Assembly: GCF_020859565.1 (NCBI RefSeq)
Contig: NZ_JAJHUO010000041.1
Span: forward strand, 26,781-90,780
Origin: Saccharothrix luteola
GTDB lineage: Bacteria; Actinomycetota; Actinomycetes; Mycobacteriales; Pseudonocardiaceae
Length of the DNA: 64,000 nt
Direction: 5' to 3'
This document shows, piece after piece, positions 1 to 9,249 of this stretch; the stretch's first letter is position 1, and every line of letters begins with the position of its first letter. Below the pieces are notes generated by a model. The model saw only the letters and a list, made by a program, of their open reading frames with translations. It was not told where the DNA came from and made no database searches. The position numbers and the translations under genes were made by a program.

Positions 1-2
1 AC

Positions 3-956
<954 letters not shown>

Positions 957-963
957 GACGCCG

Positions 964-1002
964 CACCGGTCAGGCCCCCGTTCCCGGTGTGCCTGACCGG
1001 TG
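964..1002. terminator. Bidirectional hairpin terminator
   Basis: Perfect 12-bp inverted repeat CACCGGTCAGGC / GCCTGACCGGTG with a 15-base loop, lying exactly between the convergent UvrA-like gene and the arabinofuranosidase gene. There is no U-tract, as is usual for actinomycete terminators. Confidence 0.75.
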
Positions 1003-1011
1003 TCGCTCGTG

Positions 1012-2514
1012 CTACGCCTTCGCCAGGCGCACCGCGGTCCACGAGACGGGCGGCAGGACGACGTGCAGCTCGCCGTCGGCGATGGTGGCGGTCTGCGGCT
1101 TCGGCACGACGCGGTCCGGGTCGGTCTCGGTGTTGGTGGCCGAGCCGTCCGGGTCGTGCACGGTCCACGCCTCGGCCACCCCGACGTCGCCGAACGCGGC
1201 CAGCGCGACCTTCAGGTCGACCGGCTCGGACCGGTGCCGGTTGACCACGAACACCACCGTGTCGCCGGTCTCCTCGTCGTGCGTGGCGACCGAGTCGACC
1301 ACCGGCACGTCACCGAAGCGCTTCGTCGAGTACGTCGGCGAGGACGTCTCCACCCGCAGCACCTGGCCCCGCGCCAACCGCGACGTCAACGCGAACGGGT
1401 GGAAGGTCGTCTGCCGCCACGCCGGGCCGCCCGGCTCGCTGCGGATCGGCGCGATCACGTTCACCAGCTGCGCCTGGCACGCCACGGCCACTCGGTCGCT
1501 GTGCCGCAGCAGCGAGATCAGCAGGTTGCCGACGACCACGGCGTCGGTGACGTCGTACTGGTCCTCGATGACCCGCGGCGCGACCTCCCACTCCGTGCGC
1601 GGTTCGGCCTGGAACCGCTTCATGTACCAGACGTTCCACTCGTCGAACGAGAGCGTGATCTTCTTCTTGCTCTTGAGCCGCGCGCCGACCGCGTCCGCGG
1701 TGGCCACCACGCTGTCGATGAAGTGGTCCATGTCCGCGGCGGAGGCGAGGAAGCTGTCCACGTCGCCGTCGATGACCTCGTAGTAGGCGTGCAGCGAGAT
1801 GTGGTCCACCTCGTCGTACGCCAGCTCCAGCACGGTGGACTCCCACTCGCCGAACGTCGGCATGGACGAGCTGGAGCTGCCGCACGCCACCAGTTCCAGG
1901 TCCGGCTCGGCCTGCCGCAGCGCGCGGGCCGTCTCGGCGGCCAGCCGGCCGTACTCGTGCGCGGTCTTGTGGCCGAGCTGCCACGGGCCGTCGAGCTCGT
2001 TGCCGAGGCACCACAGCTTCACGCCGTGCGGCTTCTCGGAGCCGTTCTCGCGGCGCAGGTCGGACAGGTGCGTGCCGCCGTCGTGGTTCATGTACTCGTG
2101 CACGTCGAGCGCCTCGGCGACACCGCGCGTGCCGAGGTTCACCGCGTACATGACCTCGACGTCGGCCTTGCGCGCCCACCGGACGAACTCGTCGACACCG
2201 ACCTCGTTGGTCTCGATGCTGTGCCAGGCGAGTTCACGGCGCACGGGCCGCTGCGAGGCGGGGCCGACGCCGTCCTCCCAGCGGTAGCCGGAGACGAAGT
2301 TGCCGCCGGGGTAGCGGACCAGCTCGACCCCCATCTCACGGGTCAGCTCCAGCACGTCGCCCCGGAAACCGTCCTCGTCGGCGGTCGGGTGGCCGGGTTC
2401 GTAGATGCCGGTGTAGACGCAGCGGCCCATGTGCTCGACGAACGACCCGAAGAGGCGGCGTCGCACGGGCGCGATGACGTAGTCGGGGTTGAGGGAAAGG
2501 GAGGCGTTGAGCAC
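1012..2514 (-). CDS. abfA: GH51 alpha-L-arabinofuranosidase (intracellular)
   Basis: Retaining exo-arabinofuranosidase that removes terminal L-arabinose from arabino-oligosaccharides. The 500-aa length is typical of GH51. The GNE motif places the acid/base glutamate at about E173 (WCLGNELDGP) and the nucleophile at about E292 (LSFDEWNVW), close to the positions in characterised GH51 enzymes. There is no signal peptide, so it acts on imported oligosaccharides. It is the last gene of a leftward operon, 7 bp after the second permease; the GTG start at 2514 has AGGAG just upstream. Repression by the divergent LacI regulator through the operators at 5921-6075 is inferred. Confidence 0.95.
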   Translation of the reverse strand: MLNASLSLNPDYVIAPVRRRLFGSFVEHMGRCVYTGIYEPGHPTADEDGFRGDVLELTREMGVELVRYPGGNFVSGYRWEDGVGPASQRPVRRELAWHSIETNEVGVDEFVRWARKADVEVMYAVNLGTRGVAEALDVHEYMNHDGGTHLSDLRRENGSEKPHGVKLWCLGNELDGPWQLGHKTAHEYGRLAAETARALRQAEPDLELVACGSSSSSMPTFGEWESTVLELAYDEVDHISLHAYYEVIDGDVDSFLASAADMDHFIDSVVATADAVGARLKSKKKITLSFDEWNVWYMKRFQAEPRTEWEVAPRVIEDQYDVTDAVVVGNLLISLLRHSDRVAVACQAQLVNVIAPIRSEPGGPAWRQTTFHPFALTSRLARGQVLRVETSSPTYSTKRFGDVPVVDSVATHDEETGDTVVFVVNRHRSEPVDLKVALAAFGDVGVAEAWTVHDPDGSATNTETDPDRVVPKPQTATIADGELHVVLPPVSWTAVRLAKA

Positions 2515-2521
2515 GATGCTC

Positions 2522-3388
2522 CTACTTCAGGGCGCCTGCCGTCGCACCGCTGCGCCAGAAGCGCTGCAGCAGGACGAAGGCGACGATGAGCGGGACGATG
2601 GCCAGCAGTGAGCCGGTCACCACGAGGTTGAACAGCATGCGGGTGCCTGCCTCCTGCTGCGCGGTGTTGAACCAGGTGGTCAGGCCGACGGTCAGCGGGT
2701 ACAGGTCGGAGTCGCTGAGCATCACCAGCGGCAGGAAGTAGTTGTTCCAGGTGGCGACCAGCGTGAACAGGAAGACGGTGACGATGGCGGGCCGCATCAT
2801 CGGCACCACGATCTGCCAGAAGATGCGCAGCTCTCCCGCCCGGTCGATGCGGGCGGAGTCGATCAGCTCGACCGGCACGCTCTCGTCCACGTAGACGCGG
2901 ATCAGGTACGCGCCGAACGGGCTGAGCAGCGACGGCAGGATGACCGCCCACATCGTGTCGACGAGTTCCACTTCGGACAGGATAAGGTAGGTCGGCAGCA
3001 CCAGCGCGGTGGCGGGCACCATGATCATGCCCAGCAACGCCGTCTCGAACAGCCTCTTGCCCGGGAACCGGAACCGGGCCAGGCCGTAGCCCGCCGCCGC
3101 GGCCAGGGCCGTCGCGCCCACCGCGCTCAGGCCCGAGTACAGCGCGGTGTTGACCAACCACTTGCCGTACGCGCCGTCGTCCTCGCGGAACAGCAGCCCG
3201 ATGTTCTCGAACAGGTTGAACTCGGCGAACCACAGCGCGGGGCTGTCGAGCAGGTCCGGCTGGCTCTTGGTGGCCGCGATGAGCACCCACAGCAGCGGGA
3301 CGAGGAAGTACAGGATGCCCACGCCCATCAACAGGTGCGGGAGCCGGGTGTTCACCTTCGGCCGATTCTCGGCTCTGCCGATGGTCAT
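2522..3388 (-). CDS. Carbohydrate ABC transporter permease (MalG type)
   Basis: Inner-membrane permease of a CUT1 sugar importer, about 288 aa with six predicted membrane spans and the cytoplasmic EAA-like loop (VELIDSARIDRAGELRIFWQ) that contacts the ATPase. The ATG at 3388 overlaps the stop of the upstream permease by 4 bp (ATGA), indicating translational coupling; open frame further upstream is antisense noise. No ATPase is encoded in the operon, so a shared MsiK-type ATPase elsewhere in the genome probably energises it, as in Streptomyces; that is inference. Confidence 0.93.
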   Translation of the reverse strand: MTIGRAENRPKVNTRLPHLLMGVGILYFLVPLLWVLIAATKSQPDLLDSPALWFAEFNLFENIGLLFREDDGAYGKWLVNTALYSGLSAVGATALAAAAGYGLARFRFPGKRLFETALLGMIMVPATALVLPTYLILSEVELVDTMWAVILPSLLSPFGAYLIRVYVDESVPVELIDSARIDRAGELRIFWQIVVPMMRPAIVTVFLFTLVATWNNYFLPLVMLSDSDLYPLTVGLTTWFNTAQQEAGTRMLFNLVVTGSLLAIVPLIVAFVLLQRFWRSGATAGALK

Positions 3389-4350
3389 GCGCGCTTCCCC
3401 CGCCGGCGGTTGTTGACGAACACGAACGCGTAGGCCACCACGAACACCAGGAAGCCGAGCGCGAAGGACAGCGCGGCGGAGTAGTGGAAGTCCGAGTAGG
3501 CGAACGCCTGGTTGTAGGCGTAGAGGTTCGGCGTGTACCCGGCCGAGATCTGCGGCGCGAACCGGGCCATGATCTGCGGTTCGGTGAAGAACTGCATGGT
3601 GCCGATGACGGTGAAGATCGCGGCCAGCGAGATGGCCTGCTTGATCGCGGGCACCTTGACCCGCAACGCGACCTGCACCGGCGTGGCGCCGTCGATCACC
3701 GCGGCCTCGTACATCTCCCGCGGCACGCCCTGCAACGCCGAGTACAGGATGATCATGTTGTAGCCGGTCCACGCCCACGTCACGATGTTGCCCAGCGACA
3801 CCAGCAGCAGCGAGACGCTGAAGAAGTCGATCGGGTCGCCGCCCACCAGCGTCGGCAGGTCGGCGAACGGGCCGAACGTGCGGCTGTAGAGGAAGCCCCA
3901 CATGAGCGCGCCGACGACGGCGGGCACGGCGTAGGGCATGAACGCGATGAGCCGGAACGCCACCGCGAACTTCGTGGTCACGGCGTCCAGCACGAGCGCG
4001 CCCGCCAACGCGATGCCGAGCATGACCGGGATCTGCACGAGTCCGAAGAGGACGACCCGCAGCAGGCCGTCCAGCAGCAACGGGTCGGTGAACGCGCGCA
4101 CGTAGTTGTCGAGGCCGCTGAACCGGGTGCCGAGGGCGAGGCTCTTGCTGGACAGGCTGAGCCAGAACGCGTAGCCCAGCGGCACGACGAGGAACGCGAC
4201 GACGACGAGGAAGAACGGCAGCACGAACAGCGCCCCGGCCACCGGGTGCGCGGTGACCCGGCGCGACCGCTGCCGCGCCCGGGATTCGACCGGTGCGGCG
4301 GCCGGCGGGTCGTCGGCCTCGGGCGCCGCGATCGGGGTGGACCGCGTCAC
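3385..4350 (-). CDS. Carbohydrate ABC transporter permease (MalF type)
   Basis: First permease of the CUT1 importer, 321 aa. A charged, proline/alanine-rich cytoplasmic N-terminus of about 35 residues precedes the first membrane span (GALFVLPFFLVVVAFLVVPL); an EAA-like motif (EMYEAAVIDGATPVQ) lies near residue 220. It follows the binding-protein gene across a 67-bp gap holding a strong hairpin, and has GGAGG-like bases before its ATG. With the second permease it should form the heterodimeric channel for arabino-oligosaccharides; substrate is inferred from the operon's arabinofuranosidase. Confidence 0.93.
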   Translation of the reverse strand: MTRSTPIAAPEADDPPAAAPVESRARQRSRRVTAHPVAGALFVLPFFLVVVAFLVVPLGYAFWLSLSSKSLALGTRFSGLDNYVRAFTDPLLLDGLLRVVLFGLVQIPVMLGIALAGALVLDAVTTKFAVAFRLIAFMPYAVPAVVGALMWGFLYSRTFGPFADLPTLVGGDPIDFFSVSLLLVSLGNIVTWAWTGYNMIILYSALQGVPREMYEAAVIDGATPVQVALRVKVPAIKQAISLAAIFTVIGTMQFFTEPQIMARFAPQISAGYTPNLYAYNQAFAYSDFHYSAALSFALGFLVFVVAYAFVFVNNRRRGKRA

Positions 4351-4376
4351 GGTGAACCTCCTGACTTGGCCTGGGC

Positions 4377-4405
4377 CCGCCGCGGCGTCGAACTCGCCGC
4401 GGCGG
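4377..4405 (-). terminator. Intra-operon hairpin after the binding-protein gene
   Basis: An 11-bp stem built from two copies of CGCCGCGGCG with a 7-base loop, between the binding-protein stop and the first permease. Such hairpins often cause partial termination or protect the upstream mRNA, giving excess binding protein over permeases; that role is inferred. Confidence 0.55.
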
Positions 4406-4417
4406 ACCGCCGGAGCG

Positions 4418-5731
4418 CTACTTGCTGACTTTGAAGCCCTGCTGCTCGGCGTACGCGACGACGTTCTTCTGCGTCTCCTCCAACACCGTGCCCCATTGCC
4501 TGCTGCCCGACATGGCCTCGGCGCTGCGGTCGTTCAGCTCGCCGTACACGAAGTCCTGGAACGGCGTGAACTGGAAGTCGCCCAGCTTCTCCGACACCGG
4601 CACGAAGATCTCGTTCACCTTCTGGCCGTTGAAGAAGTCGTAGGCCTTGCCGGTGAACGCCGGGTCCGCCGCGACGTCCTTGACCAGCGGGTAGAGGAAC
4701 GCCTTGTCCAGGCCGATCTGCCAGGCCGCGTCGGACTTGCCGAACAGCTCGCGCGCCACGGTGGTGGCGGCCTTCGGGTTCTTGGCCTGCTTGGTCACGG
4801 TGAACGTGGAGCCGCCCCAGTCACCCTGCTCGTCCGCGCCCGCGGTCCACTGCGGCATCGGCGCGACCGCCCACTTGCCCGCGGTGTTCTTCAGCGAGCC
4901 CGCCAGGTAGCCGGGCGTCCAGCCGGCCGCGGCCCACGTCCAGTACTTGCCGGAGTCCAGCGCGGCGGTGGCGTCGGCGGTGAAGAACGGGTCCTTGGCC
5001 ATGAGGCCCTTGTCGACCAGGTCGCCGACCAGGTCGACCACCCGCTCGCACTCCGGCGCGGTCAGGTTGATCTTCACCTGGTCCTTGGCGGTGGTGTGCG
5101 AGTAGCCGTACGGGCGGCAGCCGGACTGCCACATCAGGCCGTTGAGCCAGCCGCCGTCGCTGCCGAAGCTCGCGATGTGCGCGTTCGGGTCGATCGCCTT
5201 GATCTTCACGGCCGCCTCGGCGTACTCGGCCCACGTGGTCGGCACCGCGATGCCGTGCTGGTCGAACAGGTCCTTGCGGTACATCAACGCCATCGGGCCG
5301 CCGTCGACCGGGATCGCGTAGACCTTCTCGCCGTCGGTGGCCTGCTCCCACGCCCACTCGGCGTACAGGCCCTTGTCCTCGTTGGCACCGTGCTCGCCCA
5401 TGTCCGCCAGGGCGTCGAGGATGATGAACGTGGGGATCTGCTGGAACTCCACCATCGCCACGTCCGGCGCGCCCTTGCCCGCGGTGATCGCGGTCTTCAG
5501 CTTGGCGTAGTGGTCCGCCCCGGTGCCGGCGTTGGTCCACTCGACCTTGATGTCGGTGTGCGAGGCGTTGAAGGCCTCGACCACACCCTTGAACTCCGGG
5601 TACCAGGCCCAGACGGACACCGTCACGGGTCCGCCGTCGTCGCCGCCGGCCCCGCCGCACGCGGCCACGGCGAGCAGGCCGCAGGCGGCGAGCCCCCCTC
5701 GGAGTTTCGCCAACCATGTGGTGCCGAGCAT
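4418..5731 (-). CDS. Sugar ABC transporter substrate-binding lipoprotein
   Basis: Extracytoplasmic binding protein of the CUT1 importer, about 437 aa. The N-terminus has basic residues, a hydrophobic stretch and a lipobox ending in Cys (AVAAC), followed by a G/D-rich tether and the SBP_bac_1 fold. I chose the ATG at 5731 because a GGAAAGG-like ribosome site lies 7 bases upstream; an ATG at 5755 is the alternative. First gene of the leftward operon, controlled from the operator-rich region shared with lacI. Ligand probably arabino-oligosaccharides, inferred from abfA. Confidence 0.93.
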   Translation of the reverse strand: MLGTTWLAKLRGGLAACGLLAVAACGGAGGDDGGPVTVSVWAWYPEFKGVVEAFNASHTDIKVEWTNAGTGADHYAKLKTAITAGKGAPDVAMVEFQQIPTFIILDALADMGEHGANEDKGLYAEWAWEQATDGEKVYAIPVDGGPMALMYRKDLFDQHGIAVPTTWAEYAEAAVKIKAIDPNAHIASFGSDGGWLNGLMWQSGCRPYGYSHTTAKDQVKINLTAPECERVVDLVGDLVDKGLMAKDPFFTADATAALDSGKYWTWAAAGWTPGYLAGSLKNTAGKWAVAPMPQWTAGADEQGDWGGSTFTVTKQAKNPKAATTVARELFGKSDAAWQIGLDKAFLYPLVKDVAADPAFTGKAYDFFNGQKVNEIFVPVSEKLGDFQFTPFQDFVYGELNDRSAEAMSGSRQWGTVLEETQKNVVAYAEQQGFKVSK

Positions 5732-5920
5732 GAGTGCGCCTTTCCGTCGCGGCATGCGTCAGTGCACGCGCGACCGCGATCACGGTGCGTGAGCGAGACG
5801 TACAAGGTGTGCGTCGACCCCGTGAGGCGCGCTCTGGCGCCCTGGGGCCGTGGGTCCGGGTGTCGCGCCACGGCCGGCGGGTTCAGGGAACCGACCGTGG
5901 TTGCCGCCGTGGCACCGGTA

Positions 5921-5934
5921 TTGCTGCGCTGCAA
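5921..5934. promoter_or_regulatory. Putative LacI-family operator, copy 1
   Basis: TTGCTGCGCTGCAA, a near-palindrome with the central CG step typical of LacI-family sites. First of three related sites in the 381-bp region between the binding-protein gene and the regulator. It lies 32 bp (about three helical turns) from copy 2. Confidence 0.65.
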
Positions 5935-5952
5935 AGCACTATGGACGGCGTT

Positions 5953-5966
5953 TTGCCGCGCTGCAA
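5953..5966. promoter_or_regulatory. Putative LacI-family operator, copy 2
   Basis: TTGCCGCGCTGCAA, sharing TTGCnGCGCTGCAA with copy 1. An AT-richer stretch follows at 5980-6000. Confidence 0.65.
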
Positions 5967-6061
5967 GGCCTCACGTGAACTTAATCCAAACGAGATTTGA
6001 GACGGTTGTGGATCACCGTGCGGTGGGACTTGTCGCGGCGGAGGTCGGCGTGCACACTCTT

Positions 6062-6075
6062 TTGCAGCGCTGTAG
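6062..6075. promoter_or_regulatory. Putative LacI-family operator, copy 3
   Basis: TTGCAGCGCTGTAG, the same site with a perfect left half and a weaker right half, 38 bp before the lacI start codon; suited to autoregulation, possibly with looping to copies 1 and 2. Confidence 0.6.
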
Positions 6076-6112
6076 CGGTAGGGCCGCCGCGCCGGTCCGA
6101 CGGAGGAGAACG

Positions 6113-7141
6113 ATGCGCGACGCCACGCTGCGTGACGTAGCAGAGCTCGCGGGCGTGTCCGCGCGGACGGTCTCGAACGTGGTCAACGGCTACGCCAGGG
6201 TGACCGAGCGGACCCGCGAGAAGGTGGAGCGGGCGATCGCGGAGCTGGGCTACCGGCCCAACGTGCTGGCCCGCAACCTGGCCAACGGCCGGTCCGGGCA
6301 GATCGCCGTGGTCGTGCCGTACCTGGACACGCCGTACTTCGCGGAACTGTTGCAGGCCATCATCCCGAGGGCGCGCGAACGCGGCTACAACGTCCTGATC
6401 GACCAGACCGACGGCGACCCGGCGCACGAGCGCGAGCTGATCCGGCGCGGCGCGCGGGCGCTGCTGTTCGACGGCATGATCTTCAGCCCGCTCGGGCTGG
6501 CCCAGGAGGACCTGGACGACGGCGACCCGACGTTGCCGCTGGTGGTCTTGGGCGAGCGGTCGTCCAACGGCACCTTCGACCACGTCGGCATCGACGACGT
6601 GGCGGCGTCCCGGGAGGCCACCGCGCACCTGATCGGCCTGGGCAGACGTCGGATCGCGGCCATCGGCGACCAGCCGTACCCGACCGGCGAGGCGGCGCAG
6701 CTGCGCACGCTCGGCTACCGGCAGGCGCACGCCGAGGCCGGGTTGCCGGTGGACGAGTCGCTGATAATCCACACACCGCGGTTCAACCGGGCCGACGGCT
6801 CCGGTGCCATGCGCGTGCTGCTCGACCGGGCCGACCCGCCGGACGCCGTGTTCTGCTACAGCGACCTGGTCGCGCTCGGCGCGCTGCACGAGGTGCTGGA
6901 ACGCGGGCTGCGCGTGCCCGAGGACATCGCCCTCATCGGGTACGACGACATCGAGGAAGGCCGCTACTCCAACCCGACGATCAGCACCATCTCGCCGGAC
7001 AAGGTGACCATAGCGACCACGGCGGTGGAACGGCTGCTCGCGCGCATCGACAGCACCGGGCCGTTGCCGGGCATCGAGGTGCGCGCCGCGCACAAGCTGA
7101 TCGCCCGGCAGAGCACCCTGGGCCGCACTCCCCACCCGTGA
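6113..7141 (+). CDS. LacI-family transcriptional regulator of the arabinoside operon
   Basis: 342-aa repressor with an N-terminal LacI helix-turn-helix (LRDVAELAGVSARTVSNVV), hinge helix region (YRPNVLARNLANG) and a periplasmic-binding-like effector domain. The ATG at 6113 has GGAGGAG five bases upstream; open frame further upstream runs through the operators and is not coding. It is divergent from the arabinoside uptake operon and should repress it until an arabino-oligosaccharide or arabinose binds; the effector is inferred. Confidence 0.93.
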   Translation: MRDATLRDVAELAGVSARTVSNVVNGYARVTERTREKVERAIAELGYRPNVLARNLANGRSGQIAVVVPYLDTPYFAELLQAIIPRARERGYNVLIDQTDGDPAHERELIRRGARALLFDGMIFSPLGLAQEDLDDGDPTLPLVVLGERSSNGTFDHVGIDDVAASREATAHLIGLGRRRIAAIGDQPYPTGEAAQLRTLGYRQAHAEAGLPVDESLIIHTPRFNRADGSGAMRVLLDRADPPDAVFCYSDLVALGALHEVLERGLRVPEDIALIGYDDIEEGRYSNPTISTISPDKVTIATTAVERLLARIDSTGPLPGIEVRAAHKLIARQSTLGRTPHP

Positions 7142-7143
7142 CC

Positions 7144-7245
7144 CGAACGTTCAACTCACCTGTTCCGAACGTAGGACACTCGCGACGCGAACGTAGGACT
7201 CGCGCGCGTGTCGAACGTTCAGGTGCCCCGAGTTGAACGCTCAGG
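7144..7245. repeat. Cluster of five GAACGTTCA / GAACGTAGGAC repeats
   Basis: CGAACGTTCAA (7144), CGAACGTAGGAC (7166 and 7188), CGAACGTTCAGG (7212) and TGAACGCTCAGG (7234) sit in the gap between convergent lacI and the response regulator gene. Units share GAACG and are 22-24 bases apart. Function unknown; not a CRISPR array. Confidence 0.7.
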
Positions 7246-7257
7246 CGGAGGAGAGGG

Positions 7258-7947
7258 CTAACGGCGGGAGCGCGGCACGACCAGGCCCGACTCGTAGGCC
7301 GCGACCACCGCCTGGGTGCGGTCGCGCAGGCCGAGCTTGTTCAGCACCCGGCTCACGTGCGTCTTCACCGTCTCCTCCGTGACCACCAGCCGGGCGGCCA
7401 CCTCCGTGTTCGACAGGCCCTCCGCGACCAGCCGCAGCACCTGCGTCTCCCTCGGGGTGAGGGTGGACAGGGCCGACCCGGACGTGGCCGGCTCCGGGCG
7501 CAGCCTGGCGAACTCGCTGATCAGGCGGCGGGTGACGGTCGGCGCCAGCAACGCCTCACCGGCCGCCACGACCCGCACCGCGTCGAACAGCTGCTCCGCC
7601 GTCACGTCCTTGAGCAGGAAGCCGCTGGCGCCGGCGCGCAACGCGTCGTAGACGTACTCGTCCAGGTCGAACGTGGTGAGGATCAGCACCCGCGGCCCGT
7701 CGGCGAGCCGGCGCGTGGCCTCGATGCCGTCCACGCCCGGCATCCGCACGTCCATCAGCACCACGTCCGGTGACAGCTCGCGGCAGACCCGCACCGCCTC
7801 GTCGCCGTCGGACGCCGTGCCGACGACGGTGAAGTCGGGTTGCGTGTCGAGCAGCGCGGCGTACCCGGTGCGGATCACCTGGTGGTCGTCGGCGACCACG
7901 ACCCGGACGGCGTCCCCGGCGGCGCTCACGACCCCGTCGGCACTCAC
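7258..7947 (-). CDS. NarL/LuxR-family response regulator
   Basis: 229 aa: receiver domain with acidic pair near D20-D21 and phospho-acceptor D66 (VVLMDVRMPG), then a LuxR-type HTH (LTPRETQVLRLVAEGLSNTEVA) from about residue 155. It is the cognate regulator of the kinase encoded just upstream, overlapping it by 4 bp. Candidate target is the divergent ABC exporter at 9250-12427. Confidence 0.95.
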   Translation of the reverse strand: MSADGVVSAAGDAVRVVVADDHQVIRTGYAALLDTQPDFTVVGTASDGDEAVRVCRELSPDVVLMDVRMPGVDGIEATRRLADGPRVLILTTFDLDEYVYDALRAGASGFLLKDVTAEQLFDAVRVVAAGEALLAPTVTRRLISEFARLRPEPATSGSALSTLTPRETQVLRLVAEGLSNTEVAARLVVTEETVKTHVSRVLNKLGLRDRTQAVVAAYESGLVVPRSRR

Positions 7948-9092
7948 CCGGCCGCCCCCGCCGGGAGGCTCGCCTCGACCAGGAAACCGCCCACCTCCGT
8001 CGTGCCCGTGCGCAACCGGCCCCCGACGGCCGCCGCCCGTTCCCGCATGCCGGTCAACCCGTGCCCGCCGGACGGCGCCGCGCCGCGCGGGCCGGGCCCG
8101 TTGTCCCTGATGCGCAACCTCAACGCCTCCTCGGTGTAGTGCAGCTCCACGTCGACCGCCGCGCCGGGCGCGTGCCGCCGCGCGTTGGTGAGGGCTTCCT
8201 GGACGATCCGGTACGCGGCCAGCTCCACACCGGGGTCCAGCGCGGCGGGCGTGCCGGAGACGATGAGCCGCGCGCCCGCGCCGGACGTGTCGCGCACGTC
8301 GTCGAGCAGTTCGGTGAGCTGCTGCAACCCGGGCTGCGGGCGCCGGTCGGCGACCTCCTCCGGCGCGAGCGCGTCCTCCCGCAGCACGCCCAGCAGCCGC
8401 CGCATCTCGGTCAGCCCGGCCCGCGCGGTGTCGCCGATCTCCGACAGCCGCTGCGCGCCGGCGGCGGGCATGCCGGGCGTGGTCAGCCGGGCCGTCTCCG
8501 CCTGCACCGCGATCATCGAGATGTGGTGCGCCACGACGTCGTGCAGCTCACGCGCGATCCGGGCACGTTCACCGCGCGCGGTGTGCTCCAGCAGGCTCCC
8601 GGCCACGGCTTGGCGCGCGGCCCGGTGCACCAGCGCCTCGCCGCGCGCCCACCGGGCGATCCCGATCCACCCCGCCGCCAACGCCGACGACGCCGCCAGC
8701 ACGGTCACCGCGTCCGCGTCGCGCACGAGGGCGAGCACCGGGTAGGGCGCGGCCAGGCAGGTCGCCAGGACCTGTCCGCCCACCCGTCCCAGCCGGTACA
8801 GCACGATCAGCTGCGCGGCCAGGCCCGCCGCCGTGAGGCTGTGGAACAACCCGAGCGACAGCACGCTCGCCGCCGACACCGCGACCGCGGCGGGCTTCGG
8901 GCGCAGGAACGCCGCCGGCGCGGTGGTCGCCAGGGCCAGCACCCCGAGCACCAGGACGAGCTGCGGGTCGGCGCCGCCGGTCACCGCCCGCGCCACCGAC
9001 TCGCCCACCGCGCCCGCGCCCAGCAGCACCACGGCGGCCCCCGGCACGTGCGGGCTGTCGGCCACCCTCCGGGCCCACCCCTCTTCGCTCAC
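7944..9092 (-). CDS. Two-component sensor histidine kinase (HisKA_3)
   Basis: About 382 aa. Several hydrophobic spans in the first 150 residues form a small sensor domain with little extracytoplasmic sequence. The HisKA_3 dimerisation box carries the phospho-histidine (ARELHDVVAHHISM) and the HATPase domain has an N-box (ALTNARRHAPG) and G-box (GHGLTGMRERA). The GTG at 9092 is chosen; longer readings run into the divergent promoter region. Kinase and regulator overlap by 4 bp. Intramembrane-sensing kinases of this type commonly respond to envelope stress or drugs; signal unknown here. Confidence 0.92.
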   Translation of the reverse strand: MSEEGWARRVADSPHVPGAAVVLLGAGAVGESVARAVTGGADPQLVLVLGVLALATTAPAAFLRPKPAAVAVSAASVLSLGLFHSLTAAGLAAQLIVLYRLGRVGGQVLATCLAAPYPVLALVRDADAVTVLAASSALAAGWIGIARWARGEALVHRAARQAVAGSLLEHTARGERARIARELHDVVAHHISMIAVQAETARLTTPGMPAAGAQRLSEIGDTARAGLTEMRRLLGVLREDALAPEEVADRRPQPGLQQLTELLDDVRDTSGAGARLIVSGTPAALDPGVELAAYRIVQEALTNARRHAPGAAVDVELHYTEEALRLRIRDNGPGPRGAAPSGGHGLTGMRERAAAVGGRLRTGTTEVGGFLVEASLPAGAAG

Positions 9093-9148
9093 CGGGTCAT
9101 TGTCGTCGCCGACCCACGCCGATGCGTCACCGCAGGTGGTGACACCGA

Positions 9149-9168
9149 CGTCCCCCTCAGGAGGGACG
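9149..9168. promoter_or_regulatory. Imperfect inverted repeat, candidate response-regulator site
   Basis: CGTCCC...GGGACG arms of a 20-bp imperfect palindrome between the kinase gene and the ABC exporter genes, centred about 91 bases before the exporter ATG. Confidence 0.4.
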
Positions 9169-9236
9169 CGCCTCCCCCACGTCAGCGAGGGCGCAGACGG
9201 CTCTCCCGCGTGACGACCGGACCCTGGCCGCGCTCC

Positions 9237-9242
9237 TAGCCT
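9237..9242 (+). promoter_or_regulatory. Putative -10 element for a leaderless ABC-exporter mRNA
   Basis: TAGCCT ends 7 bases before the ATG at 9250, where no Shine-Dalgarno is visible. A transcript starting at the ATG is therefore likely. The same spacing occurs at 15948 and 18950. Confidence 0.45.
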
Positions 9243-9249
9243 TCCCGGC

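Noticed and set aside
1000..2589. 529-codon open frame opposite the arabinofuranosidase gene
   Set aside because: The minus-strand frame has clear GH51 catalytic motifs; the opposite frame is arginine/valine-rich noise.
7144..7245. Possible CRISPR array
   Set aside because: Repeat units are only about 10-12 bp, spacers are as short and partly similar, and no cas gene is present.
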